64,000 nt of DNA from Planomonospora sp. ID82291 (GCF_015711645.1 NZ_JABTEX010000003.1:372001-436000); one strand, 5' to 3'. Positions 40,888 through 49,553 are shown, counted from the first letter of the stretch. Numbers and translations: made by a program. Notes: generated by a model from the letters alone, not told the origin.

Positions 40888-42596
40888 CGGTCCCACCCCG
40901 CGAGCCGGTCGCCGTAGGCGCGGACCAGGCTGCGCACCGCGGCCGGCACCCGGCGCCCGAAGGCGCACAGGCTCGCCGCGCCCATCACCCGCAGCAGCCG
41001 CGCGTACTCCGCCGCGCCGTCGCCGTCCGGTCCGCCGGGCCCGGCTTCCCGCACGATCTCCAGGCCGCGACGGGAGCCGACCCGGCAGGGCGAGCAGGCT
41101 CCGCAGCTTTCAGCGGCGGCGAACTCCCACACGTGCCGCAGCACGTCCTCCGGCCGCGCGCGCCGGTCGAAGGCGACCAGGCCGGCGTGGCCGAGGGCGG
41201 CGCCGCGGCTCGCCAGCGCGGCCTCGGTCAGCGGCACGTCCAGCCGGTCGGCGGCCAGGAACCCGCCCAGCGGCCCGCCGACCTGCACGACGTCGAACTC
41301 GGTGCCCTCCTTCGGGCCGCCGCCCAGTTCGGTGACGATCCGCAGCACCGGCGTGCCGAGCTCCACCTCGTAGCAGCCGGGCCGGGCGAAGCGCTCCGAC
41401 AGGCACACCAGTTTCGTCCCGGCCTCCGCCGGGGTGCCGCGGCGGGCGTAGGCGGGTCCGCCGCGGCGCACGATCCACGGGACGGCGGCCAGCGTCTCGA
41501 CGTTGTTGACCACGGTCGGGGCGCCCCACAGGCCCTCCCGCGCCGGGTACGGGGGTCGGGGCCGCGCGCAGCCGCGCCCGCCCTCCAGACCGGCGATGAG
41601 GGCGGTCTCCTCGCCGGCGACGTAGGATCCGGCGCCCTCGGCGATCCGGATGTCCAGGTCCGCGCCGCCGCCGTGCACGTCCCGGCCCAGGTGCCCGTCG
41701 GCGTAGGCGTCCCGCAGCGCGGCGCGCATCCGCTCCAGCGCCCGCGGGTACTCCGAGCGGACCAGGACCACGCCCCGGCGGGATCGGCAGGCGAAGCAGG
41801 CCAGTGCCAGCCCTTCCAGCACGCGCGCCGGGTCGGCCTCCATCAGCAGCCGGTCGGCGTAGGAGCCGGGGTCGCCCTCGTCGCCGTTGGCGATGACCAC
41901 GGTGTCGGGCGAGCCGCCCGCGGCGGCCCATTTGGCGGCCACCGGGAACCCCGCTCCGCCGCGCCCGCGCAGACCGGAGGCCGCCACCTCGGCGCGGACC
42001 CGCTCCGGGGTGCGGGCGGCCGCGGTCTCGGGCCAGACCTGCCACGGGCCGCAGGCGCCGGTGATCCCGGCGAGCACGACCGGGTCGCCGGTGGCGTCGG
42101 CGACCGGGATCGGCGGGTCGTGCGGCCGGGCCCGGCCGGCCAGCTGGTCGGCGACGTCCGGGCCGGTGCAAGGGGCGTCTCCGTCCAGGCAGGCCGGTCC
42201 GGCGTAGCAGTAGCCGAGGCAGCGGACGGCCTGCACAGAGACCTCGCCGACCTCGCCGACCTCGCCACCGGCTCCGGTGGGGCCGGCGGTGACGCCGAGG
42301 GCCTGCTCGACCTCGGGCAGGTGCTCGCCCAGGCGGGCGGCGAAGCAGGCCGCGGCGGTGCAGACCCGCACGTGGCGGCGGCCGTGTCCGGCGGCCAGGT
42401 CGGCGTAGAAGGTGGCCGGTCCCAGCCCGGCCGCCGCCGGCAGACCCAGCCGTTCGGCCGCCGCGGGCGCCCATTCCCGCGGGCCCTCCGGTACGGTGGC
42501 CGCGGCGTCGGCCAGGGAGGCGATCAGCCGGACGCCGGGACGTCCGCGCCGGTCGGCCAGCGCGCGGAAGGCGTCGAAACGGTCGGTCGCGTCCAC
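40884..42596 (-). CDS. NuoE-NuoF fused diaphorase subunit of formate dehydrogenase
   Basis: This 570-residue fusion has an N-terminal thioredoxin-like [2Fe-2S] NuoE domain (VCTAAACFAA and VRCLGYCYAGPAC). The NuoF domain has the FMN/NADH motifs GLRGRGGAGFP and ANGDEGDPGSYADR, and the [4Fe-4S] motif ESCGACSPCRVGSRRG. It transfers electrons between the catalytic subunit and NAD. The gene starts with GTG at 42596 and is coupled to the catalytic subunit by 4 bases. No separate small subunit or FdhD sulfurtransferase gene is in the window. Confidence 0.92.
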   Translation of the reverse strand: MDATDRFDAFRALADRRGRPGVRLIASLADAAATVPEGPREWAPAAAERLGLPAAAGLGPATFYADLAAGHGRRHVRVCTAAACFAARLGEHLPEVEQALGVTAGPTGAGGEVGEVGEVSVQAVRCLGYCYAGPACLDGDAPCTGPDVADQLAGRARPHDPPIPVADATGDPVVLAGITGACGPWQVWPETAAARTPERVRAEVAASGLRGRGGAGFPVAAKWAAAGGSPDTVVIANGDEGDPGSYADRLLMEADPARVLEGLALACFACRSRRGVVLVRSEYPRALERMRAALRDAYADGHLGRDVHGGGADLDIRIAEGAGSYVAGEETALIAGLEGGRGCARPRPPYPAREGLWGAPTVVNNVETLAAVPWIVRRGGPAYARRGTPAEAGTKLVCLSERFARPGCYEVELGTPVLRIVTELGGGPKEGTEFDVVQVGGPLGGFLAADRLDVPLTEAALASRGAALGHAGLVAFDRRARPEDVLRHVWEFAAAESCGACSPCRVGSRRGLEIVREAGPGGPDGDGAAEYARLLRVMGAASLCAFGRRVPAAVRSLVRAYGDRLAGWDR

Positions 42597-42804
42597 GGTC
42601 GTCTACCTTCCCGGCCTCCTGACCGGTGCCGTCCTCCGTGGCTCAACTCTGCGGACGGATTCGGTCAAATCGCCTTCCGGGAGTCGGCGTGTCCGCTGGA
42701 GGCGCTCGACGGCGGCGTGCACGACGTCCAGAGCGGCGCCGCGGCCGAGGCTCCGGTGCCGGGGACCTCGACCTGGCGGGTCCCCGGCGCCTCCGGCAGG
42801 CGGT

Positions 42805-43020
42805 TCACAGGGCCGCCAGGTCGGCCTCCCGCTCCTGCTTGGTCACCACGCGCGCGTCCGGACCGGGGAACACGAGCGTTTCGTGCTCGGCGTCCATCCA
42901 GCGCACCACATAAGGCGGCGAGCCGTCCGGATGGCGCAGCTCGACGACCACGCCGACCCGCCGGGGCTCGTGGTCGTAGGTGCCTTCGACGATCAGCCGG
43001 TCCCCTACCGCTGCCTTCAT
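42805..43020 (-). CDS. DUF1918 family protein
   Basis: This 71-residue SH3-like protein starts MKAAVGDRLIVEG and contains EPRRVGVVVELRHPDGSPPYVVRWMD, the DUF1918 signature. The family is found in actinomycetes near stress and dormancy genes; its function is unknown. ATG 43020 is chosen because the frame upstream has no similarity and AAAGGGGGAAGG is a good ribosome site. Confidence 0.88.
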   Translation of the reverse strand: MKAAVGDRLIVEGTYDHEPRRVGVVVELRHPDGSPPYVVRWMDAEHETLVFPGPDARVVTKQEREADLAAL

Positions 43021-43061
43021 CGCCTTCCCCCTTTTCCTCGGCCGTCCCGCACGGCGGGCGG

Positions 43062-43421
43062 TCACGGGGGCGGGCCGCCGAACGGCGCCCCGCCTTCATC
43101 TCCATCATCCCTCCGGCCTGCGGTGCGACGCAGAGGGCGGGTGTCCTGAACCGCCCGGGCCCAAGGACCCGGTAGCGCGCATACGCGCAGCACCGGGCCG
43201 TCATCGCGGTCAACGAATGGACGGCACCGCGTGCCTGGCCCAGAGGGCTCACGGAGGGCGTCGGCGTCGATGACGGCGGCGATGCGCCAGCGCACCTGGC
43301 CCGCGCGGATGCGGGGCAGGTCCGCACCGTGGACGAGGGCGGGCACGGCCAGGATGGAGCCGCCGCCCAGCAGCCCGAGCAGGACGCCGATCACGGCGCC
43401 GAGGCCGAGTGCGGTCAGCAT
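43062..43421 (-). pseudogene. Remnant of a TauE/SafE-family sulfite/sulfur exporter
   Basis: Only the N-terminal 33 or so residues are typical of TauE/SafE permeases (LGLGAVIGVLLGLLGGGSILAVPALVHG). The next piece, RIRAGQVRWRIAAV, resembles a loop that normally lies about 40 residues further on. After that the frame shows no similarity and no membrane helices. An intact protein would be about 250 residues. At least one internal deletion and loss of the 3' part are implied. It is the last member of the sulfur operon that starts with the rhodanese gene. Confidence 0.7.
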
Positions 43422-43741
43422 CGCCTGTCCGACCGGCCCGCTGCAGCAGGCTGGTGGCGGCGGCGGCCCGGCAGCCGCTCGAAGCCGACGGTGTCGGCGC
43501 CGGCGACCAGGTAGGCCGCGCCGGTCAGGCGGGCCAGGGCCAGGGCGCCGGAGACGTAGTCGTTGTGCAGGTGGGTCTCGGCCACGTGCGTGATGCGCAC
43601 GCCGAGCCGTCCGGCCAGGGCCAGGATCCGGTCGATGTCGCGCTGCGGGTCGACCACCAGCGCGACGCGGCCGTCGTGGGCCAGGTAGCCGCGGTCGCCC
43701 AGGGAGGAGGTCTCCACCACCTCGACGTGGATCGTGGTCAT
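43415..43741 (-). pseudogene. Truncated MBL-fold persulfide dioxygenase (ETHE1-like)
   Basis: The first 89 residues match ETHE1-type metallo-beta-lactamase-fold dioxygenases: MTTIHVEVVETSSLGDRGYL, the DPQRDID segment, and the metal motif THLHNDYVSG with His57, His59 and Asp61. Similarity then stops abruptly after VGFER, and the frame runs 19 further residues into the exporter remnant. Later metal ligands and any rhodanese domain are gone, so it cannot be active. The full-length family is about 230-460 residues. A deletion appears to have joined it to the start of the exporter gene. Confidence 0.75.
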
Positions 43742-43824
43742 CGTCTCGCCGCCTTCGCGTCGTCGAGTATCAGGAGCGGGTTGTCGGTGTCGTCGGTTGC
43801 GGGATGGGCGGTGTGCGGAGGGCG

Positions 43825-44139
43825 TCAGCGGCCCTTCTCCAGCGGCAGGCCGGCCCGCTGCCAGGCGTTGGTGCCGCCGGCCAGGGAGCGCACCCGCGCT
43901 CCGGCGTTCTGCAGCGCCTGCGCCGCGACCGCGCTGCGGCCTCCGGACAGGCACACCGTCACCACGTCCCTGCCCGCGTAGCCGGCCAGGTGCGGGCCCA
44001 GCTCGTCCAGCGGGACGTTCACCGCGCCCGCCAGGTGGCCGGAGGCGAACTCCGGGCGGGTGCGCACGTCCAGCAGGACGGTGCCGGTCAGGTCGGTGCG
44101 CCGCAGCTCGGCGATGGTGGTCTCACGGATCGTCATCAT
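43825..44139 (-). CDS. Single-domain rhodanese
   Basis: This 104-residue rhodanese has LLDVRTRPEFASGHLAGAVNVPLDEL and the active-site loop CLSGGRS with catalytic Cys63. It would transfer sulfane sulfur in persulfide metabolism. It has two adjacent ATG codons and an AGGAGT ribosome site, and lies just downstream of an ATACCC/GGGTAT operator. It is the only intact gene left in the rhodanese-dioxygenase-exporter unit. Confidence 0.9.
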   Translation of the reverse strand: MMTIRETTIAELRRTDLTGTVLLDVRTRPEFASGHLAGAVNVPLDELGPHLAGYAGRDVVTVCLSGGRSAVAAQALQNAGARVRSLAGGTNAWQRAGLPLEKGR

Positions 44140-44156
44140 GTCACTCCTCAACGAAT

Positions 44157-44173
44157 ATACCCGGGGGGGGTAT
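44157..44173 (-). promoter_or_regulatory. CstR/CsoR-type operator before the rhodanese gene
   Basis: The perfect inverted repeat ATACCC-N5-GGGTAT, with an all-G spacer, lies 17 bases upstream of the rhodanese start. It matches the two other boxes in this region. Confidence 0.75.
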
Positions 44174-44327
44174 TCCACGGGCAGATGGATGCCCCGGCTC
44201 GGGATGGCTCCCCACCTGCCCACCCGGCGGGCGGGAGGCGTTCCGCGCCGGATGCGCGGGCCGGGCCGGGCCGTCCCGGTGCGGGACCGGGACGGCGCGG
44301 GGCCCTCCGAGCCGTCTCCAGGACGTC

Positions 44328-44591
44328 TCAGGACAGGGCCAGGAACAGCTTCTCCAGCCGCTCGGGGGTGATCGGCGGCTCCTGCCCGGTTTCGCGCGCC
44401 AGCTGGCACTGCCGCAGACCGGTCGAGATGATCTTGAATCCGGCCCGGTCCAGCGCCTTGGACACCGCCGCCAGCTGGGTCAGCACCCGCTCGCAGTCCT
44501 CGGCGTTCTCGATCATCGCGATCACTCCGCCCAGCTGGCCGTGGGCCCGCTTGAGCCGGGTGAGCGCGTCGGCCAGGACGGTCGCGTCCAT
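44328..44591 (-). CDS. cstR: CstR-like persulfide-sensing repressor (CsoR family)
   Basis: This 87-residue all-helical CsoR/CstR/FrmR-family repressor keeps the two cysteines Cys33 and Cys62 with the 29-residue spacing of CstR. The copper-ligand histidine of CsoR, four residues before the second Cys, is Gly58. This favours a persulfide sensor over a copper sensor, in keeping with the sulfur genes around it. ATG 44591 is chosen because GGAGGTGGAG lies at the right distance; a TTG at 44618 would also be in frame. An operator copy lies 29 bases upstream, so autoregulation is likely. Confidence 0.85.
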   Translation of the reverse strand: MDATVLADALTRLKRAHGQLGGVIAMIENAEDCERVLTQLAAVSKALDRAGFKIISTGLRQCQLARETGQEPPITPERLEKLFLALS

Positions 44592-44619
44592 CTCCACGTT
44601 CTCCACCTCCGCGTCCAAT

Positions 44620-44635
44620 ATGCCCCTGGGGGTAA
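44620..44635 (-). promoter_or_regulatory. CstR-type operator before the cstR gene
   Basis: ATGCCC-N4-GGGTAA is an imperfect copy of the inverted repeat found before the rhodanese and CoA-disulfide-reductase-like genes. It lies directly ahead of the cstR ribosome site. Confidence 0.65.
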
Positions 44636-44705
44636 CCAGGAGGATGATGGTCGATTTCCGGGCCGCCCTCGGGCGGCCCTGCCGGTCCGATCGCGTATAC
44701 GCCGC

Positions 44706-46328
44706 TCAGGCGGCGGTGGCGGCCTTCCACGTCGTGTAGCCGCCGTCCAGGTTGGCCGCCCGCCGCCCGAGGCCGGTCAGCAGCCGGGTCGCGGTGTGCG
44801 CGCGCACCCCGACCCCGCAGTAGACGACCAGCGATCCGGCCGGCAGCTCGCCGACGCGCTCGCGCAGCCCGTCGAGCGGCACGTTGAGCGCGCCGGGGAT
44901 GTGCCCGGCCGCGTACTCGCCCGCCGTACGGACGTCGACCAGGTGCGCCCCGGCGGCGACGGCCGCTTCCAGCTCGTGCCACTGCACGCTCTGAGTGGTG
45001 CCGTCCATCAGGTTGGCGGCGACGTAGCCGAGCATGTTGACCGGGTCCTTGGCCGAGCCGAACGGCGGGGCGTAGGCCAGCTCCAGGTCGGCCAGCTCGG
45101 GCGCGGTCAGCCCGGCGCGCATCGCGGTGGCGATCACGTCGACGCGCTTGTCCACGCCCTCGGTGCCGACCGCCTGCGCGCCCAGGATCTCCCCGCTGCC
45201 CGGGTCGAAGACGAGCTTGAGCGCCATGGGCGCGGCCCCGGGGTAGTAGCCGGCGTGCGAGGCCGGGTGGGTGTGGATGACCCGGTGGTCCCGGCCGGCG
45301 GCGCGGGCCCGCTTCTCGTTCCAGCCGGTGACCGCGACCGTCAGGCCGAAGACCTTCACGATCGCGGTGCCCAGGCTGGGCGCCAGCCGCACCGGCCGGC
45401 CGGCGATGACGTCGGCGACCTGCCGCCCGGCGCGGTTGGCGGCGTTGGCCAGCGGCACCAGCACCGGGCCCCCGGCGACCGCGTCCATCTTCTCGGCCGC
45501 GTCGCCGACCGCGAAGATCCGCGGATCCGAGGTGCGCATGTGCTCGTCCACGGCGATGCCGCCGCGCGGCCCGATCGCGAGCCCGGCCTCGCGGGCCAGG
45601 GCGACGTCCGGGCGGACCCCGATGGCGAGCACGACCAGGTCGGCGGCCAGGCGGCGGCCGTCGGTCAGCTCCACGGTGTCGTCGTGCACGGCGGCCAGGG
45701 CGGTGCCCAGCTCCAGGGCGACGCCGCCCCGGCGCAGCTCGGCGTGGACCAGCGCGGCCAGCTCCGCGTCCAGCGGGGCCAGCACCTGGTCGGCGAGCTC
45801 GACCACGGTCACGTCCAGACCGCGCCGGCGCAGGTTCTCGGCGGTCTCCAGGCCGACGAAGCCGCCGCCGACCACGACCGCGGTGCGCGGCTCGGCGGCG
45901 AGCGCGCCGACGAGGGCGTCGAGGTCCTCGACCGTGCGCAGCGTGCGGGCACGCTTGACCCCCGGCACGTCCGGCACGAACGGCGCCGCGCCGGGCGACA
46001 GCACCAGGTGGTCGTAGGTCTCGGCGTAGACCGCGCCGGAGGCCAGGTCCCGGACCGTCACCGTGCGCGCGGCGGCGTCGATGCCGATCACCTCGTGGCG
46101 CACCCGCACGTCCAGCGCGAAGCGCTCGCGCAGGCTGGCGGGCGTCTGCAGCAGCAGCGCGTCCCGCTCGGCGATCACTCCGCCCAGGTGGTACGGCAGG
46201 CCGCAGTTGGCGTAGGAGACGTGGCCGCTGCGCTCCAGCACCACGATCTCGGCCGACTCGTCCAGGCGGCGCAGCCGGGTCGCGGCGGACATGCCGCCGG
46301 CGACCCCGCCGATGATGACGGTCTTCAT
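44706..46328 (-). CDS. CoA-disulfide/persulfide reductase-like flavoprotein with rhodanese domain
   Basis: This 540-residue protein is a pyridine nucleotide-disulfide oxidoreductase (residues 1-440) fused to a rhodanese domain (about 450-540). FAD motif VIIGGVAGGMSAA, single redox Cys42 in SYANCGLPYHLGG, NAD(P)H motif VVVGGGFVGLETAENL and FAVGDAAE are present. The rhodanese cysteine is Cys504 (VVYCGVGVR). The architecture is that of CoADR-Rhd/Npsr enzymes, which reduce CoA persulfide or polysulfide with NAD(P)H. It starts at ATG 46328 with a GAGGAGATC ribosome site, and is preceded by its own CstR box. Confidence 0.92.
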   Translation of the reverse strand: MKTVIIGGVAGGMSAATRLRRLDESAEIVVLERSGHVSYANCGLPYHLGGVIAERDALLLQTPASLRERFALDVRVRHEVIGIDAAARTVTVRDLASGAVYAETYDHLVLSPGAAPFVPDVPGVKRARTLRTVEDLDALVGALAAEPRTAVVVGGGFVGLETAENLRRRGLDVTVVELADQVLAPLDAELAALVHAELRRGGVALELGTALAAVHDDTVELTDGRRLAADLVVLAIGVRPDVALAREAGLAIGPRGGIAVDEHMRTSDPRIFAVGDAAEKMDAVAGGPVLVPLANAANRAGRQVADVIAGRPVRLAPSLGTAIVKVFGLTVAVTGWNEKRARAAGRDHRVIHTHPASHAGYYPGAAPMALKLVFDPGSGEILGAQAVGTEGVDKRVDVIATAMRAGLTAPELADLELAYAPPFGSAKDPVNMLGYVAANLMDGTTQSVQWHELEAAVAAGAHLVDVRTAGEYAAGHIPGALNVPLDGLRERVGELPAGSLVVYCGVGVRAHTATRLLTGLGRRAANLDGGYTTWKAATAA

Positions 46329-46395
46329 CGAAGTGATCTCCTCGGAGTGCGGATGCAGGGTGGCCCGGTGCGCGCCCTTCCACCACCTCCAACAG

Positions 46396-46411
46396 ATACC
46401 CCCCTGGGTAT
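46396..46411 (-). promoter_or_regulatory. CstR-type operator before the CoADR-like gene
   Basis: A perfect inverted repeat ATACCC-N4-GGGTAT lies 68 bases before the start codon. With the boxes at 44157 and 44620 it defines a three-site regulon. Confidence 0.75.
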
Positions 46412-46541
46412 ATTTCCATGAGAGATCACCACAGGAGTGACGTCGCCCACTATGAGGGAGAGCCGTCACCGTGGGCGAGCCCGGCTTTTTCGGGGCGGGG
46501 CGGTACCGTCACCCGGAATCCGCTGGGGTAGGACGCAGTGC

Positions 46542-47867
46542 TCATCCACTTCTCTCCCGTCCGGTCCCCCGCAGACCACGGACGGCTCCCGGTTCCGCGC
46601 CGCCGCGCCGCAGGGCCTTGTGCAGGGCGTCGGCGCCGATGACGGCGGGGACCGCCAGGGCGGCCAGCGCCCAGCCGGCCGGTGGCGGCAGGGCGCCGCC
46701 CAGCAGGCCGGCCAGGGGCGGCGAACCCAGGAAGACCAGGAGCAGGACCGCTTCGCTGGCCACCGCTCCCAGCAGGAGCCGGTTGCTCCGCCACGGCAGG
46801 CTCCCGGCCCAGCGGGTCTGGCTGCGGCAGGCGAAGGCGTTGGCGAGCTGCCCCAGCACCACCGCGGCGAAGGCGGTGCCGGAGGCCGCGGCCAGCAGCG
46901 CGGGATCCGGATCGGCGCCGAGCGCCCAGCCGCCCAGGGCGAGCACCGCGGTGAAGGCGGCCATCTCCACGACGGCCTGGGCGGGCCCGAGGACGCCGAA
47001 GACGCGCACGAGCAGGCGCCGGTCCAGGAGCGCCCCGGTGCGTGCGGGCCCGTCCATGGTGCGCGGATTGGCCGGTTCCGCACCGAGGGCGAGCAGGAAC
47101 CCGTCGGTGGGGGCCATGCCGAGCAGCAGCGTCAGGGCGAAGAACAGCGTTCCCACGCCGAGTGCGATGGCTGCGACGACCTTGATGACCGTGCCGAGGC
47201 GGCGGGCCAGCGGGCTGGGCGGCCTCCTCGCCGCCTGGGTGAGGGCGGCGATGGCGGCCAGCCGGGTGCGGGCGCCGGTGGCCGTCACGACGGCCTCGGC
47301 CTGGCCTTCGACGACGAACGTCCCGGCGAAGACCGCATCGCCTCCACGGGGACGGGCCGGGACGCTCTCCCCGGTCAGCATGGACTCGTTGACCGCCAGC
47401 GCGTGAACCTCGGCCAGGTGCAGGTCCGCGCTGATGCGGTCGCCGGCCTCCAGCAGGACCACGTCCCCGGCGACCAGGTCGGCGGCGTGCACCACGGTAC
47501 GGCGGCCGTCGCGGCGGACCGTGACGTCGGCGGGGATCAGCTCGCGCAGCCGCCTGCTCGCCTGGTCGGCCCGGTACTCCTGGGCGAAGGCGAAGACGCC
47601 GTTGAGCAGCACCACCACGACGATGGCGACCGCCAGCTGGGGCATCCCGGCCAGCAGCGCCAGTGCGGCCGCACCCCACAGCAGCAGCGCGAAGAAGTGC
47701 ACCATCTCCCGCAGCAGCAGCAGCGGCACCGGGCTGCGCCCGCGGGCGGGCAGCCGGTTGGGGCCGTCGGCGGCCAGACGGCGGGCCGCCTCGACCGAGT
47801 CCAGGCCCGCCCGCACCGGACCGGCGGCCGATGCGTCCGCGAGACCACCCGCTGGATCGCCGGCCAC
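46542..47867 (-). CDS. P-type cation ATPase remnant lacking its catalytic core
   Basis: This 441-residue open frame keeps the cation-ATPase N-terminal domain, membrane helices M1-M2, the actuator domain with LTGES (TGES at 165-168), and M3. It then jumps at residues 260-262 to the loop after M6 (LGAEPANPRTMDGPAR) and continues through the remaining C-terminal helices. The DKTGT phosphorylation site, the whole N- and P-domains and helices M4-M6 are missing, although a full protein is about 900 residues. The frame is intact across the joint. It cannot be an ATP-driven pump and is either a relic or a repurposed membrane protein. GTG 47867 lies 4 bases after the stress-protein stop. Confidence 0.8.
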   Translation of the reverse strand: MAGDPAGGLADASAAGPVRAGLDSVEAARRLAADGPNRLPARGRSPVPLLLLREMVHFFALLLWGAAALALLAGMPQLAVAIVVVVLLNGVFAFAQEYRADQASRRLRELIPADVTVRRDGRRTVVHAADLVAGDVVLLEAGDRISADLHLAEVHALAVNESMLTGESVPARPRGGDAVFAGTFVVEGQAEAVVTATGARTRLAAIAALTQAARRPPSPLARRLGTVIKVVAAIALGVGTLFFALTLLLGMAPTDGFLLALGAEPANPRTMDGPARTGALLDRRLLVRVFGVLGPAQAVVEMAAFTAVLALGGWALGADPDPALLAAASGTAFAAVVLGQLANAFACRSQTRWAGSLPWRSNRLLLGAVASEAVLLLVFLGSPPLAGLLGGALPPPAGWALAALAVPAVIGADALHKALRRGGAEPGAVRGLRGTGRERSG

Positions 47868-47871
47868 AGGG

Positions 47872-48786
47872 TCATCTCCCGTGTTCTGAGGGGGTCCCGT
47901 CCTCCCGCTCCCGATGCGGCCGGTCGGCGGGAGCGGGTACGACGGCGACGGGGCAGCGGGCGTGCTCGACCATCACGCGCACGACCGTGCCCGGGTGCCC
48001 CTCCCGGTGCCGGGCGCGGTCCGCGCCGACCACGATCAGGCTCGCCCCGGCCGAGGCGGCGCCCAGCACCTCCTTCGGCGTGCCGGTCACGGTGCGGGCC
48101 TCGACCGCGACACCGGGATACCGGCTGCGCCACGGCGCGAGCCGCTCCTCCATCCCCTCCTGCCCGGCCCGGGTGAGGGCCTCGACGTCGGGCAGGGGCG
48201 CCATCGCCGTTCCCCACGCCATGGCCTGCAGGTGGACGGCGTGCACGACCACCAGGCGCAGCCGCCGCAGCGCGGCCTCACCGAAGGCGAACTCCAGCGC
48301 CTCATCGGATGTGGCCGGGCTCAGCCCCAGCACCACGGGACCGGGATCGGCCGGAACGGGGATCGGCCCGGGACCCCGCACGACGATCACCGGGCAGCAG
48401 GCGTGCGCCGCGACGTAGACGGTGACGGAGCCGATCACGGACCGGGCCAGGGCGCCCAGGCCGCGGGAACCGATCACGACGAGGTCCGCGCCGGCCGACA
48501 GTTCGGCGATGCGCTCGCCCGCCGGGCCCTCGTACAGGTCGGTGGCGATCTCGGCGACCGCGCTGCACGAGCGCGCGCAGGCGGCGCCGTGGTAGAGCAC
48601 GTGCTCGGCGGCCTTGCGCAGGTGGGCCTTGGCCTCCTCGGAGGCCTCGCCGTACGGCCAGCGCCACGCATGGGTGACCGTCAGCGGCAGCCTCCTCAGC
48701 TCGCACTCGTCCATCGCCCAGTCCAGGGCCTGCATGGAGAAGTCCGAACCGTCGTAACCGACGACGACTGCGCGGGTCGCGGTCAT
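47872..48786 (-). CDS. Tandem universal stress protein (UspA)
   Basis: This 304-residue protein consists of two UspA domains. The first has the ATP-loop VVIGSRGLGALARSVIGSV, which fits the nucleotide-binding G-x2-G-x9-G-S pattern. The second has IVVGADRARHREGHPGTVVRV, in which the motif is altered. Such proteins are typical of hypoxia/dormancy regulons in actinomycetes. ATG 48786 starts the first domain; the frame continues upstream without similarity. It is in an operon with the truncated ATPase. Confidence 0.9.
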   Translation of the reverse strand: MTATRAVVVGYDGSDFSMQALDWAMDECELRRLPLTVTHAWRWPYGEASEEAKAHLRKAAEHVLYHGAACARSCSAVAEIATDLYEGPAGERIAELSAGADLVVIGSRGLGALARSVIGSVTVYVAAHACCPVIVVRGPGPIPVPADPGPVVLGLSPATSDEALEFAFGEAALRRLRLVVVHAVHLQAMAWGTAMAPLPDVEALTRAGQEGMEERLAPWRSRYPGVAVEARTVTGTPKEVLGAASAGASLIVVGADRARHREGHPGTVVRVMVEHARCPVAVVPAPADRPHREREDGTPSEHGR

Positions 48787-49119
48787 GGTCCTCACCTCGA
48801 ATCCATCGTCGAAAGCGGCGGCCCGCACCGGCAGAGCACAACGCCCCCGTCGCCGAGGACCTCCGGCCCGGCCCCCGGGCCGCGCTGGCGAGTGGCCGCC
48901 GCCGTGCAGAGGTGATACCCACCCGCGCTCCGGACACGGGCGGCGCACTGCACAGGCGGGGCCCGCAGTCGCAGCGGTCCCGGGCACGGCCGAAAGGTCC
49001 CCTGACAGGAAGCGGCGTACCGGACGACGGCGGCCACCCCGGCCCGCCGCCCGGCGGGCGTTGTCGGTGGCGCAGTGCAGTATCGCGGCATCGGTCCGCG
49101 CGCAGAAGAGGAGATCACA
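48787..49119. other. Gene-free gap between divergent genes
   Basis: This 333-base GC-rich gap lies between the stress protein and the DUF5713 gene. Open frames exist on both strands but none has family similarity or a ribosome site. I see no clear promoter or repeat. Confidence 0.5.
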
Positions 49120-49461
49120 GTGCCGCCGGTGAATCAGCGGGTGCTCGGCCACGCGTTCCTCAAGGGGATGTACGAGGACGCCTACTTCCCCGATCACGTC
49201 GTCGACCGGGGCAGAGCGATCCTGCTGGGGCTGTGCGAGCGGATCGAGGCCGGGCGGCCGCAGGACCTGGCGGCCCTGTACGCGCTCACGGAGGTCGCCA
49301 CGCGGGAGTTCAACGCGCTGGAGGCGGAGTTCGAGGCGGCCGGCAGCGCGATCGAGACCGTCGCACGGGAGGTGATCGCCGAAGACTTCCGGTTCGTCGC
49401 CGCGGCGTACGGGTTCGCGGAGGCGGACGCCGAGGAGCTGATCGCCGCGCGCGACTGGTGA
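49120..49461 (+). CDS. DUF5713 family protein
   Basis: This 113-residue helical, acidic protein has NQRVLGHAFLKGMYEDAYFPDHVVDRGRAILL at the N-terminus and ends in the conserved EELIAARDW. These are the hallmarks of DUF5713, a small family of unknown function. GTG 49120 is chosen for its GAGGAGATC ribosome site, and an earlier in-frame start has none. It is a single gene. Confidence 0.85.
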   Translation: MPPVNQRVLGHAFLKGMYEDAYFPDHVVDRGRAILLGLCERIEAGRPQDLAALYALTEVATREFNALEAEFEAAGSAIETVAREVIAEDFRFVAAAYGFAEADAEELIAARDW

Positions 49462-49553
49462 CGGCGACGGCGGTCCACCGGCGGGCCCACCCCCTTCCGT
49501 GACCGTTACCGGTGTTTTTGGTGATACCCCAGGGGCAATAAGGTTTGTGCCCT

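Noticed and set aside
44328-44591. The CsoR-family protein, considered as a copper sensor
   Set aside because: The His of the Cys-His-Cys copper site is Gly58, and the neighbours are sulfur genes. The nearby P-type ATPase is of the general cation type and broken, so copper control is less likely.
48792-49118. A 108-codon minus-strand frame upstream of the stress protein
   Set aside because: There is no ribosome site or similarity, its composition is unlike neighbouring genes, and it fills a divergent promoter region.
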